Source: Cryptomeria japonica (lineage: Eukaryota > Streptophyta > Pinopsida > Cupressales > Cupressaceae). From it: a stretch of 58,000 nucleotides of DNA. This document shows, piece by piece, positions 1 to 10,492 of this stretch. The DNA is taken from positions 558,091,136 through 558,149,135 of the forward strand of contig NC_081413.1 in NCBI RefSeq assembly GCF_030272615.1. The letters are read 5' to 3'. The stretch's first letter is position 1. Every line of letters starts with the position of its first letter. A model generated the notes under the pieces. That model was not told the DNA's origin and did not search any database. It was given only the letters and a program-made list of their open reading frames with translations. Position numbers and translations under genes: made by a program.

Positions 1-2
1 TA

Positions 3-660
3 AATTTTGATTGCATTGTGAAAATCAGTACAACTAAAGCAGTTAGAGATTTACCTATGATTGTTAAGCCTCATAATCTGGTATGTAAGGAATTTAATAC
101 ATTCTATGAAGTAAATGGAATCAGAAGACAGTTATCAACACCCTAGACACCACCGCAGAATGGAGTTGTAGAAAGGAAAATTAGTACTATCTTGGATGCA
201 ACCAGGAGTATGTTATCAGAAGAAAATCTACCACATGTATATTGGAGAGAGGTAGTAAGCACAATAGTCTACACATTCAACAAAGTTCACATCAAAGGTG
301 AAACTGGTAAGACCCCTCATGAACTATGGTTTGGTATTACTCCTACTCTTAAATATTTCAGAATTTTTGGAAGTAAATGCTATATTAGAAGAGATGAGTA
401 TATTGGCAAATTTGATCCTAGAAGTGATGAAGGAATATTTCTTGGTTATTCATCTAAGAGAAAGGCATATAGATGTTTTAACAAAAGATTGGAGAAAATT
501 GTTGAGAGTACAAATGTAAAGATTGATGAATAGTTTAGAGTAACTTCAAGGTATATAGACTCTGAACCGATAATAGAGATATTGACAAATGAGCCTACAT
601 TGAACACATTGATATAGAGCAAAGATCTAGTTACACCAGTATCATCTGAAAATTCCACTG
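3..660 (+). pseudogene. RE1 pre-integrase/integrase remnant with internal deletion
   Basis: The frame starting at base 3 reads VRDLPMIVKPHNLVCKE, a GAG-pre-integrase type segment. It then jumps straight into NTFYEVNGIRRQLSTP, which belongs near the end of the integrase core, followed by PPQNGVVERK. The zinc finger and the first catalytic aspartates that normally lie between are absent, so an in-frame deletion near base 95 is likely. A TAG interrupts the frame around 144. The C-terminal part (GKTPHELWFG, FGSKCYIRR, GIFLGYSSKRKAYRCFN) is well kept to about 530. Integrase inserts the cDNA into chromosomal DNA; this copy cannot. Confidence 0.85.
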
Positions 661-695
661 TAATTGAAGAACAGCAGCAAACAAAGACACCCCGG

Positions 696-2324
696 TATGT
701 AAGATTGAACCACTCTGAAGATCAGATAATTGGGAACAAATATCAAAGAGTTATGACAAGAGGAAGACTGGCAAATGAAGAGGTACGTCTTATTTCTCAA
801 ATTGAACCAGCATCAATTAATGAGGCATGTGAAGATAAACACTGGATTAAAGCTATGGAAGAAGAATTAGAACAAATTGAGAAGAATAACACATGGACAT
901 TAGTACCCCAGCCTAAAGACAAAAATGTAATTGGAACAAAATGGGTATTCAAAAACAAACTTAATGAAGATGGTAAGGTAATCAGAAATAAAGCAAGACT
1001 AGTCTATAAGAGATATTCATAGAAAGAAGGAATTGATTATAATGAAACATTTGCACTAGTAGCTAGAATTGAGGCAGTTAGATTATTCTTGGCTTTTGCA
1101 GCACACAAGAACTGCAAAGTATATCAAATAGATGTTAAATGTGCATTTCTGAATGGAGATCTTGAAGAAGAAGTTTACATTGAGCAACCTGATGGATTTT
1201 CTTTGACAGATAACAAAGATATGGTTTGCAGGTTAAGGAAAGCTTTGTATGGGTTGAAGCAAGCTCCAAGAGCTTGGTATGCTAGATTGGATAAAGATCT
1301 TTTGAAGATTGGTTTTTCTAAAGGTAATGTTGATAGCAATTTATACTATAAAGTGACTAATGATGACATTTTGGTTATAGAAGTTTTTGTTGATGATATA
1401 ATCTTTGGAGGAGAAGATGGATTATGTAAAGACTTTTCTATTGAAATGCAGCAAGAATTTGAAATGTTTATGATTGGAGAGATAAAATTCTTTTTAGGAT
1501 TTCAGATTTCACAGATTGATAAAGGTATATTCTTGAGTCAATCTAAGTACTTGAAGGAGTTACTAAAGAAATTTGGCATGGAAAACTCTAAACCGGTAAG
1601 CAACCTATGACTACAACTGATAAACTATCACTAAGGGATGAATCTACACCTGTTAATCCGAATAGGTACAAATCTATGATAGGAGGTTTATTGTATTTGA
1701 CACAAACAAGACCTGATATTATGAATGCAGTATGTATTGTTTCAAGATTTCAGAGTAATCCTAGAGAAAATCATGAATCAGCAGTAAAAAGGATTTTCTG
1801 GTACCTACAATTGGCCTATGGTATCCTATAGATGAAAACTTTGAATTATATGCATACACAGATGCAAATTGGGCAGGAGATATAGATGATAGAAAAAGCA
1901 CCATAGGTGGAGCATTTTTTCTTGGAAGCAGATTAATTTCTTGGTTGAGTAAGAAACAAAGTTGTGCATCTTTATCACTAGCGGAATCAAAATATGTTGT
2001 AGCAGCAACTAACTGTACATAGGTATTATGGCTTAAGCAAATGTTGAAGGACATAAGGTAAAATGCAAGGAACCTATAACTATCTATTGTGATAATACAG
2101 CAGCAATTGATATATCAAAGAATTCAGTATTTCACTCTAAGACTAAACATGTTTCTATCAAATTCAATTTTCTAAAGGAAAATGTTGAAGCAAAAAAAGT
2201 AAAACTAGTTTATGTGAATACTAAAGAGAAGATTGCATATATTTTCACTAAACCTTTACCTAAGGAGACTTTTGAATATCTCAGAGATCAGCTTGGGGTC
2301 ATACCCCCACTAGTAGAAACTTAG
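696..2324 (+). pseudogene. RE1 reverse transcriptase and RNase H, broken
   Basis: RT copies element RNA into DNA and RNase H removes the RNA strand. RT is recognised from [60 protein letters not shown] and the catalytic loop FVDDIIFGG (copia consensus YVDD, here Y to F). A TAG at about 1021 replaces a codon after KRYS. A frame change near 1600 separates RT from the next segment (TQTRPDIMNAV) and another near 1800 precedes RNase H. RNase H shows AYTDANWAGDIDDRKST, IYCDNTAAI and the terminal IFTKPLPKETFEYLR, ending at a TAG at 2322. It is non-functional. Confidence 0.9.
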
Positions 2325-2714
2325 ACAGTTGATGTTTGTCATCAACCGATAGAACTAACAGAGAAATCTTTTACTCCGGCTTTGATGAGGAGAGCTACTT
2401 CTCAGGGGGAGTAGTTGGTATACTGAACAAGTTGGTATTTTGTATTTTAACTTGGTTTTTATATTTCTTTGGCATTTGATGTCAAAGGGGGAGAGATTGA
2501 TATGGAAAAACACATGTTACTCCTAGGAGAGAGATTGTTATTTTGGGAGAGATTATTATTGATTACTCTCTGTACCTAAATTTTGATTTCTAGTTATGAT
2601 CTCTTTTGGGAGATTGTTGGCTTTTGGTATTTGGCATTTCTGTTTTGGCATTTCTGTTTTGGCACTTTGATGGTTTTTCCATCTTGTGTTTCCATCAATG
2701 CCAAAGGGGGAGAT
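2325..2714 (+). other. RE1 3' untranslated region with polypurine tracts
   Basis: Purine tracts of the form AGGGGGAG occur near 2404, 2487 and 2704. The last one, within 2700-2714, lies directly against the LTR start and is the probable plus-strand primer. Between them are short T/G-rich repeats (TTTGGCATTTCTG twice around 2630-2655). I see no coding signal. Confidence 0.75.
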
Positions 2715-3732
2715 TGTTGGTATTTTGGATATGTTGATATGGTTTTGTCATTAATGTCAACACTTATCAACTCTAATCAGCCTACTGGCACTTGGAGAAT
2801 TGGCAATGTTCACCGCCGAAATATATTGTTCACCGACACTTGGAATGACATGGAAAATACTTGGTTATGTCGAAGACATCGTTTAAACACTCTATCATGG
2901 AGATTTGTTTATTGGTATATTTGTGTTTTCATATTTGATGTTACCGACAAATAGGTCTAGGATACACACCAGCAGGCTTATCTATTCCAGATTAGCACAG
3001 CACGCTATGGAGATGATTTATTGTTGTTGTAAATGCATTAAGCCAACATGTTAATCGGATATTGCATCGGTTATTATTTTACTTATAAATTGTTTTATTG
3101 TAATATCTTTTAGAGTCAAGCTACTAAAATTGGTCTTAGGTTATGGTATAAATGTAAGATCTCATTTGTGAGATCAGTGTGCGAATGTGAAAAGGATTGT
3201 AATTTGGTATATGCAAGAATAAGAAGAGATATACACGCAGACATCATTTGAAGGTTGAAGGAAGGTTTTATGAAGGCATATCAGAGCTAAACTGGTACTG
3301 AATCCAACATATGAAGATGCTATTTTGAGCAGTACATAATTATTGAATTTAACCATCCAATTGTAGTAAGTGTGACTCCCATTTGTGTTTGAGCAATGAG
3401 CTCTAGGCGCTTGGCCTTTCTGCATGTACAAACCCCTATTGTATACACACACTATCTGTAGTAGTATCATCTGATTGTGGGTAAGGTTTCCCACCGTGGT
3501 TTTTCCCCTTATAGGGTTTCCACGTACAAATATTGGTGTTATGTGTTGTGGATGTTATTATCTTTCTGTTTCATGCATTAAACTTTACCGGTACTAACTG
3601 ATAAACTATCCACCAACATTAAGTTTGGTTCACCTGTATTAAGCATTAAGTTTGGTTAAGTTGTTTTTTATTTGAATTTATTTGACAACTAATTCACCCC
3701 TCCCCCCTCTTAGTTGTCTCCGAGACCTAACA
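2715..3732 (+). repeat. RE1 3' LTR (1018 bp)
   Basis: It begins TGTTGGTATTTTGG right after the polypurine tract and ends CCTAACA, giving TG...CA termini. The end has the C-rich run (cacccctcccccctctt) also seen near the end of the RE4 LTRs. The first ~50 bases align by eye with the start of the RE4 LTR. The partner LTR is outside the window. Confidence 0.8.
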
Positions 3733-3739
3733 TAGTTTT

Positions 3740-4450
3740 CTCAAAGATGGGAAGCAAAAGAAAGATGAAATTGTACACACAGATGTATGGGGACCAGCTC
3801 AGGTATATTCCCTCGATAGCTCTTGGTATTATGTTACATTCATAGATGATGCAACTAGGAAGGTTTGGATTTACTTCCTTAGGCAGAAATCTGATGTATT
3901 TGAAACATTTAAGAAATGGAGAAGCTTGGTTGAAAATAAGATAGGTAAAAGATTAAAATATTTTAGATTTGATAACAGTGCTGAGTATTGTAGCAAATAA
4001 TTTGAGGATTATTGCTATGTTAATGGAATTCGTAGGCAAAAAATGGTTCCAAGAACTCCATAAGAAAATGGAGTGGTTGAGTGCATGAATATGACAATAA
4101 TGGAGCATGCAATGAGCATGAGATTGCATGTTGAGCCACCTTTAAACATGTGGGTAAAGGATACCAATATTGTTGTATATTCAATTAATAGATGTCATTC
4201 AACTCCTTTGGGTTGTAGTATTCCAGAGGAAGCATAGACAGGTAAGAAGGTGAGTTATTCTTTTCTCAAAACCTTCAGATGTGAAGCATTTGCATATGTA
4301 GATTTTAAAAATAGAACCAAGCTTGATGCAAAATCAAAAAAGTGTATTTTTGTTGCATATGGCATTGATGAATTTGGTTATAGGCTTTGAGATGTTGAAA
4401 ATCTTAAAAAATGTAAGAAGCAGGGATGTATTCAATGAGAAGGTGTTGTA
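3740..4450 (+). pseudogene. RE2 integrase, broken
   Basis: Copia integrase core: HTDVWGPAQV contains the first catalytic Asp, followed by YYVTFIDDATRKVWIYFLRQ. The second-Asp region reads FRFDNSAEY instead of the usual RSDNGGEY. YVNGIRR, then a TAG, then ENGVVEC mark the catalytic Glu region. Stops fall near 3998, 4062 and 4237. The C-terminal part reads FRCEAFAYV and FVAYGIDEFGYRL before another stop near 4390. The first codons directly abut the RE1 LTR, marking the insertion point. Non-functional. Confidence 0.85.
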
Positions 4451-4460
4451 CAAAGATTAG

Positions 4461-6237
4461 TTGCAGCAACATGAGAAGAAAGAAAATGATTTTGTTGTGT
4501 TCGATGATATTCCAGATAGTGATGTTCTAGTGGCTCCTCATGCTCCACAACAGCAACTAGAAATACCACAAACTCCAGTGAATGTTAGACAGTCGAAAAG
4601 GCTAAGTAGACCTCCTAAAAGGTTCTTTCCCTCTTTGTATTCTATTTTGTTAATAGATGTTAGTGAACTAGAAGGATATGATGAAGCTATGTAGGTGGAT
4701 ACAAAGGTTCAGTGGGAGCTTGCCATGAAAGAAGAAATGGACTCTTTGCAAAAAATCAGACTTGGAAATTATGTAAGTTGCCTGCAGGTAAAAAGGCTTT
4801 ACAAAACAAATGGGTTTATAGAATGAAAGAGGATGATGGAGGCAAGCACATATTTAAATCCAGGCTAGTTGTTAAAGGATTTGCACAGAAAAAGGCCATT
4901 AATTTTGTTGAGATTTTTTCTCCAGTTGTTGAGATGACTTCTATTCGTACTATTTTAAGTATTGTGGTTGTTGAAGATTTGCATTTGAAATAGTTAGATG
5001 TGAAAACCACCTTTCCCCATGGTGATTTGGAGGAGGATATATATATGGAACAACCCCAATGATTTGAGGGCAAAGGTAAGGAGAAATTGGTGTGTAGATT
5101 GCAGAAGAGTTTACATGGCTTGAAACAAGCACCTCGACAATGGTACTTCAAATTTGATAGTTTTATGGCTAAGAAAAACTATAGTAGGTGTAATTATAAC
5201 CATTGTGTTTATTTTAAGAGGTTGGATAATGAAAGCTACATTATTTTGTGTTTATATTTTGATGACAATCTTGTAGCGGGGTCTAACATGGATCACATTA
5301 GAGAGTTAAAACAACAATTAGCAAAATCATTTTCTATGAAGGATTTGGGGGCAACAAAACAAATCCATGGTATGAAAATTTGTAGAAATAGGTAGAACAA
5401 ATAATTAACTATATCTCAAACTGATTATGTCGAAGAGGTGTTGCAGAGATTCCATATGGAGAATGCAAAAGCTATCGGCACACCTTTCCCTAATCATTTG
5501 AAATTAACTAAGGAGATGTGTCAAAAGACACAAGAGGATAAAAAAAAAAAATCCAAGGTACCATATGTTTCAGTTGTAGGAAGTTTAATGTATGCCATTA
5601 GGAAGTTTAATGATTGCCATGGTATGTATGAGATCAAATATTGCACATGTTGTTGGAGTCGTAAGTGGGTATATGAGTAATCTCGGATTGGAGCATTGGA
5701 ATGTAGTAAAATGGGTTCTCAAGTATTTGAGAGGTACATCCAATAAACATATATGTTTTAGGGGCTCTAATACTAATTTAGCAGGTTATGTAGACTCAAA
5801 TTTGGTAGGGGATATTGATACCAGATGAAGTACTACAGGTTATGTTTTTATTATCGGTGAGGCAGCAGTGATTTGACTCTCTAGGTTGCAAAAGGTGGTT
5901 GCTTTATCCACCACAGAGGTAGAGTATGTAGCTACAATAGAGGCAAGCAAAGAGATGATATGGCTGCAATCTTTCATGGAAGAATTTGACAAAAGATAGG
6001 TTAACATTTATTTGTTTATAGATAGCCAAAGTGTCATCCATCTTGCAAATAATTTTGCCTTACATTCAAAGACAAAACACATATAGTTGAGGTATCACTT
6101 CATTCGGTCAGTGTTGGATGATGGAAAATTAAGGCTGGAAAAGATACATACATATGAAAATCCAGCAAATATATTTAAAAAGGCAATGAAAAGGAAGAAG
6201 TTGAGCTCCTCTTCAACTTTGGTTGGTCTTCAAGACT
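4461..6237 (+). pseudogene. RE2 reverse transcriptase and RNase H, broken
   Basis: The linker NVRQSKRLSRPPKRF (4580-4630) is typical of the copia integrase-RT junction. RT follows: NKWVYRMKEDDGGKH, KSRLVVKGFAQKK, then GDLEEDIYMEQP after a TAG at 4993. Next come LHGLKQAPRQWY and YFDDNLVAGS at the catalytic site, where YVDDM has become YFDDN. Both Asp residues are retained. An A-run at about 5540 and nearby frame changes break the thumb. RNase H reads AGYVDSNLVGDIDTR, STTEVEYVA, SQSVIHLANN and HSKTKHI, ending at a TAA near 6237. Confidence 0.88.
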
Positions 6238-6357
6238 AAAAACAATAAAAAAGAATAGTAGAGTCTAGGGTATTTCATTCCAGTGGGAGCTACAGGGTCA
6301 GCAGTGTTATGATCAATCTCCAAGTGGGAGATGATATGTTGTGGAGTCTTATCGGTC

Positions 6358-6371
6358 TCCAAGTGGGAGAT
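6358..6371 (+). other. RE2 polypurine tract
   Basis: CCAAGTGGGAGAT lies directly before TGTTGTTAAATGG. The same CCAAGTGGGAGA string also appears about 45 bases upstream (6321-6332), so the plus-strand primer region is repeated. Confidence 0.75.
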
Positions 6372-6759
6372 TGTTGTTAAATGGAACCTAATCAAACTCG
6401 CAAGTTAAATTTTCCCTAATTCTATCAACATGGTTGATATTTTCTACATGCAATTCCTAACAGATGAAAACCTCCCACCTTTTATGGGGTAGTAGGTAAA
6501 ACCTCCCACTTTTTATGCAGGTAGGAGTTAATGCACCTCTTGGATGTATATGTTCTTATTTTTCTATATAATAAGCACTATATTCTCACCTTCACTAGTT
6601 CAATGATAGCTCGGTGAGAATCTTCTCCAACTTCACTTTTCTATCTCTATTTTTCTCTCATATCAGATTTATCTTTGATCATCTATTGCTTGGAGTTGCA
6701 TGTGATCTACAAATGACATTAGATCTTGGCTCAATTCTCAGTTCTCACAGAATCTAACA
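6372..6759 (+). repeat. Chimeric LTR: RE2 3' LTR start joined to RE3 5' LTR end
   Basis: It is bounded on the left by the RE2 polypurine tract and on the right by a primer-binding site, so it acts as a 3' LTR and a 5' LTR at once. From about 6467 to 6759 it aligns closely with the last ~290 bases of the RE3 3' LTR (40751-41042). The first ~95 bases have no match there. At 388 bp it is much shorter than the 642 bp RE3 3' LTR. Confidence 0.75.
6565..6575 (+). promoter_or_regulatory. LTR TATA box (RE3 5' LTR)
   Basis: TATATAATAAG is preserved at the matching place in the 3' LTR (near 40849). It is the likely start signal for element transcription. Confidence 0.5.
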
Positions 6760-6771
6760 TGGTATCAGAGT
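6760..6771 (+). other. RE3 primer-binding site (initiator tRNA-Met type)
   Basis: TGGTATCAGAGT directly follows the LTR terminal CA. The copia consensus pairing with the 3' end of initiator tRNA-Met is TGGTATCAGAGC. Confidence 0.85.
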
Positions 6772-7780
6772 CGTGTTGTCTAGTATAGCTCATTGTTTTT
6801 TCGATTTGTTTGGGAGATTTGAGACTTTTAGATAGCTAATATTTTCCTTAAAAACCAAGTATTCTCTTTTCCTGCATTCTCATGTGACCTGAAGAATCAA
6901 AATAGTTTAAAGGAAAATAGCTTCTAGTTAAATCTAGTTTATATATATGTGTTCTTTGAGATCTAGATGATTGCAGCTTTTTGATAATATTGGAAGATTT
7001 TTTAGCATTTCCATAGTGTCCAAAAGGTTTGAGAAATTCAAAAGTGACTTTTATTTCATCAAAATCGAAGTTTGGAGGACACGGTAAAAAAACTAAAGTG
7101 AATTATTTTTTACTGTAGTTGTTTTCATTTTGGCTTTCGAATTTCACCTTCTTCTCATTTATAGGAAAAACTATTTATGGGTTTTCTTCCTAAACTTTTG
7201 GATTTTTTATGTTGTACCTAGATAATTGATCATTTTTTCAGAAATCAAATTTAAACTAGGTGTGAGACGTTTTTCTAGTAGGCAAATTCAACAACCCGTT
7301 TTAAAAAATTTTATAACTTTTGCCTCGGGGGTCAGATTTTCGCAAACAAGTACTTGAAGAAAAGCTAGAAATGAGAACTTTCCATTTTTGCAGGTCTCAT
7401 TGAAATATTCTGCCTTTTTCATTAGATATTGTAGGTTGAATCAACTACATTTTTTTCCTTGAATAGGTCATATCTTTCACCTCACAACTTTGTTTTTCAA
7501 AAATGAATAGTTGTTGGAAAGGTATTAAGATGCATTGAACAGCTATAAGGCTATTTTTTTAGATCTTGTATCAAAATTATTTGTATTTAAAATTTCTATT
7601 TTTGGCTATTGGAGCCTTTAAAACATTGTAATATGATAAAAAGCCTTGTAAATGCATTGATTATAAAGTGCCAACCTTGTAATATTTGGGGGGGATGATT
7701 TTTTAGACTAATGGAAAGGGCGGGTGTCTCTTGTGTCTTATATTGTGAACTCTTCTTGAATCTTTGCAGTCTTCTTTTCT
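6772..7780 (+). other. RE3 untranslated leader
   Basis: About 1 kb of T-rich sequence lies between the primer site and gag. No frame or motif is recognised. Long leaders of this sort are common in copia elements and usually carry dimerisation and packaging signals, but I cannot point to one here. Confidence 0.6.
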
Positions 7781-7998
7781 GCTATTATAGATGCATCTAT
7801 AGTTCCTCATTTAAAATTATATAATTATTTTGAATGGAAGTCTAAGATCATAATATATCTGAAAAGACATGGATGTCATCGTGTTACTATGGGACTTGAA
7901 AATGAACCTCAAGATGATGCAAAAAAGATTAAATCATTTAATAAATATGATGAACCTTTTGGTGCTCTGTGTATGTTAGTCTCACCTAACCTTCTTTT
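7781..7998 (+). pseudogene. RE3 gag, N-terminal part (split by RE4)
   Basis: The open frame reads KLYNYFEWKSKIIIYLKRHG and then VTMGLENEPQDDAKKIKSF. The tryptophan and hydrophobic spacing fit the start of a copia Gag (UBN2/retrotran_gag type) capsid domain. It stops abruptly after SPNLLF at the RE4 insertion and resumes as HIDFATTPNATWTTLE at 21938, in the same frame once RE4 and one CTTTT are removed. No in-frame ATG is certain at the start, since decay may have removed it. Gag forms the virus-like particle in the cytoplasm. Confidence 0.85.
7994..7998. other. RE4 target-site duplication, left (CTTTT)
   Basis: CTTTT here equals CTTTT at 21933-21937, right after the RE4 3' LTR. It is an exact 5 bp duplication, as LTR-element integrases produce. 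Confidence 0.92.
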
Positions 7999-9130
7999 TG
8001 TTGGCATTTTTTATGTTCATGTTGTGATTGTCATTGATGGACACACACTTGCATTAAGATCCTCTTTATATGTGTGAGTTATAGCACAACCGGTATTTGT
8101 TCCAACCAGTATGTTGTATTATAGTCTTTAGACTATTGATTTTTTGCAGAATGTGTTTATCGGTCTAAAGCGGCATGTCGACCCCAAGCAGTTTGTGGAT
8201 ACCAAGCGATACGAGGGATTAAAGCGGCATAACACATTTTTACCAGTCTTCATTTTGACAAACCGACAACTGGTATTTGTATGAACCAGTAATACTTTGT
8301 GATGAGTTACCAACCGGCATTTTGTGATGAGTTACCATCCACCGATCATTTGACGGTGCCAACTCTCTGGCAGTGCATTTTGAGTCATGTTACCAGATAT
8401 GTCCAGATGCATTGAACCTAGGAAATTGTATTGTAATCCTATTGGACCAACATGAAATCATATTCCTTTATAAGGACATCATGTCTAGGGTTCTAAGGTT
8501 GTTGTTGTTGAGGTTGATGTTGTTACTAGGGTTTAAGGTAGCTGAAGAGTTAGAGAGAGTATGAATGTGTAGAAGACTAAAGTAATGTTGTAATGCATTA
8601 AGATCGAGCTATCAAGGATCTAACCAAGCAATCTGTGCTATTTGCTAGATCACTCACTTGTTGATTACTCACATCTTTGACAAGTCTATAGCCCTTAACT
8701 GGGTAGGCCCAAAAGCCTCTTGTAAATCCTCTAACAAGATGGTTCACATCTGTGGATCTAAAATCCTCTAGAAAGGTAATCTTTAATTGGACTTATCTCC
8801 TAACAAAGATTGAGATTCCTAACAGGATCTGTTCTGGTAAAGAACATTGTAAGACCTTAACCGGTCTGGTTTCTATCCTACAAATAGTTACTTGTGAGTT
8901 CCATTTCACCGTGGTTTTTCCCATTTGGGTTTCCATGTCAAAATTTCTTGTGCTATGGTGTTTGTGCTTCTGTGGGTGAATGCATTATTAGCTATTTGGT
9001 TTGCATGTTTGTTAACCGGTTTGTCTACTAAATTGTTTTAGCGGTTTACTGTTAGTCTTGCAAAGTGTTTAAGTGCAAAGATTTTTGGCATACTAATTCA
9101 CCCCCCCCCCCTCCCTCTTAATATTCATCA
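7999..9130 (+). repeat. RE4 5' LTR (1132 bp)
   Basis: It runs from TGTTGGCATTTTTTATG to a C-rich run and ATTCATCA. A TATA-like TTTATAAGG lies near 8466. CCGG-containing motifs (aaccggt, aaccggc) recur near 8088, 8313, 8861 and 9015, and several differ from the 3' LTR only by C/T or G/A. Confidence 0.92.
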
Positions 9131-9132
9131 AT

Positions 9133-9145
9133 TGGTATCAGAGCC
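9133..9145 (+). other. RE4 primer-binding site (initiator tRNA-Met type)
   Basis: TGGTATCAGAGCC lies two bases after the LTR end. It is a perfect copia-type site. Confidence 0.92.
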
Positions 9146-9180
9146 AGCCTTTCTATAATTTTAACCACTTGGAAAGAGAT

Positions 9181-10458
9181 ATGGGGGAATACACCTTGAG
9201 GGAACTTACTCAATGGCTCACTCAGTCTGAGCAAGCCTATGATGATCTTATGGTCAAATACAAGGCATCTCAAGCAAAAAGGAGAGAACATGCAGAAAAG
9301 CTGATGGAGCTATCTGAAAATAGTTTTGTAGATGAAGCAGACATGGAAGCCCTAATTGCAGAAGTAAATAAGTTGAATGATTCAAACTCCAACCTGAGAA
9401 AGGAGTTGGAAGGACTGACTATCTAGATGTGTCAAGAGCTTGAGAACTGGAGGAAAGCTGAAGATCTAGTGAAAGAAAGAGATCATGAGATCTCCAAGCT
9501 AAAACAAGAGATCAGTGCCCTAACTGCTCAACTCCATGCTAGCAAAGTGGAAAAGGATGACATGCAAGGTGAACTGAATAGTGCCATCTCTGAGAATGAA
9601 AACTTGATGGAAGAAAATGCTGCTATTTCTAAAGAACTCTCTGAGTCAAAGGAAATACTTTCTAAGTTCAACAAGAGTACTGTCAAGCTTGAGCAAAAGC
9701 TTGAATCTGCCAAACCGGTCAAGAATACCAATGGACTTGGTTATTCCGGTCATGAGGAAGGTGAGACCTCTGGTACAAATGCTGGAGCATCAAAGAAACA
9801 ACTGGCATCAAAAGATAAAGGTAAGCAAAAGTTTAAACCTATTTGCTTTAACTGTCTCAAAAAAGAATATACTGCAAATCTGTGTAGGAGTAAGGCTTAC
9901 AACAATTTTCCTTATTTCCTAAATGATAAGCCTAGATCCTATAGATTCAATGGTAACTGTTATGCATGCAAAAAGTATGGGCATAGAGAATTTGAATGCA
10001 GGTCTATCATGAATGACACTGGAAGATATCCTCAAAGGACCCAAGGAGTTGGTCCTAAACCTTTTGTGAACCAGAATCACAACCGGTTTAATGTCTTCAA
10101 TCATTAGCCAAGAAGTGGTCGCTATCAAGCGGCAACCAGATGGAGAGCAAACTGTATGATTTGTCATGGTCATGGTCACACTACTACAACATGCAGAAGG
10201 AAGAATGGAAACATGAACAATGGACCTTGGAGAGCACCTGGATTGGTCTGCTATCACTACAACAAACCGGGTCACATTAACAGATTCTGTAGATTAAGAA
10301 AGGACATATCTAATGATATACCAATCACTTTGGAAGGAGACATTGATGTTGACATCATTCAAGTGGATATGAACAAAACCTGGAAGAAGAAACCAACGGT
10401 GTTACAAGAAGAACCGGTTTCTGCACCTAGTGTGGAAATCACAGAACCGGCAAACTAA
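9181..10458 (+). pseudogene. RE4 Gag: coiled coil and four CCHC knuckles, two in-frame stops
   Basis: The ATG at 9181 gives MGEYTLRELTQWLTQSEQAY. A single frame of 425 codons runs to a TAA at 10456, broken only by TAG at 9424 and TAG at 10105. Residues ~1-185 are a charged, leucine-heptad coiled coil. Four zinc knuckles follow. Knuckle 1 (9844-9885) is CFNC....Y....C, with His replaced by Tyr. Knuckle 2 (9958-9999) is CYACKKYGHREFEC, intact. Knuckle 3 (10153-10194) is CMICHGHGHTTTTC, intact. Knuckle 4 (10249-10290) has its second Cys replaced by Tyr. Gag binds element RNA and assembles particles. The usual copia capsid (UBN2) domain is not obvious here. Confidence 0.82.
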
Positions 10459-10492
10459 GCTTCAGAAAAGCTTAGGGGGAGAAAACAGCAAA

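Larger units (their letters stand above)
1..3732 (+). mobile_element. RE1: Ty1/copia retrotransposon, 3' half, degraded
   Basis: The 5' part lies outside the window. What remains is an integrase remnant, reverse transcriptase, RNase H, a 3' untranslated stretch with polypurine tracts, and a 3' LTR ending in CA at 3732. The domain order integrase-RT-RNase H is that of Ty1/copia. The repeated AAAGGGGGAG tracts and long LTR resemble the SIRE/Maximus group. Immediately after 3732 the sequence continues as integrase of a different copia element (RE2), so RE1 inserted into RE2. Its target duplication cannot be checked because the left end is missing. Confidence 0.9.
3733..6371 (+). mobile_element. 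RE2: Ty1/copia internal region, right part
   Basis: Sequence resumes at 3733 with KDGKQKKDEIVHTDVWGP, the end of the integrase zinc-finger region running into the catalytic core. It goes on through RT and RNase H to a polypurine tract at 6371. The left part of RE2 (LTR, gag, protease) must lie upstream of RE1, outside the window. Many stops and frame changes indicate an old copy. Confidence 0.88.

Noticed and set aside
2583-2954. 123-codon plus-strand frame
   Set aside because: Spans the RE1 3' untranslated region and LTR start; composition is that of the LTR.
7889-8077. 62-codon plus-strand frame as a separate gene
   Set aside because: A hybrid of RE3 gag and the first bases of the RE4 LTR, open by chance across the insertion site.
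9133-9145. tRNA-like sequence
   Set aside because: Only the 3'-end complement of initiator tRNA-Met, i.e. a primer site; no cloverleaf.
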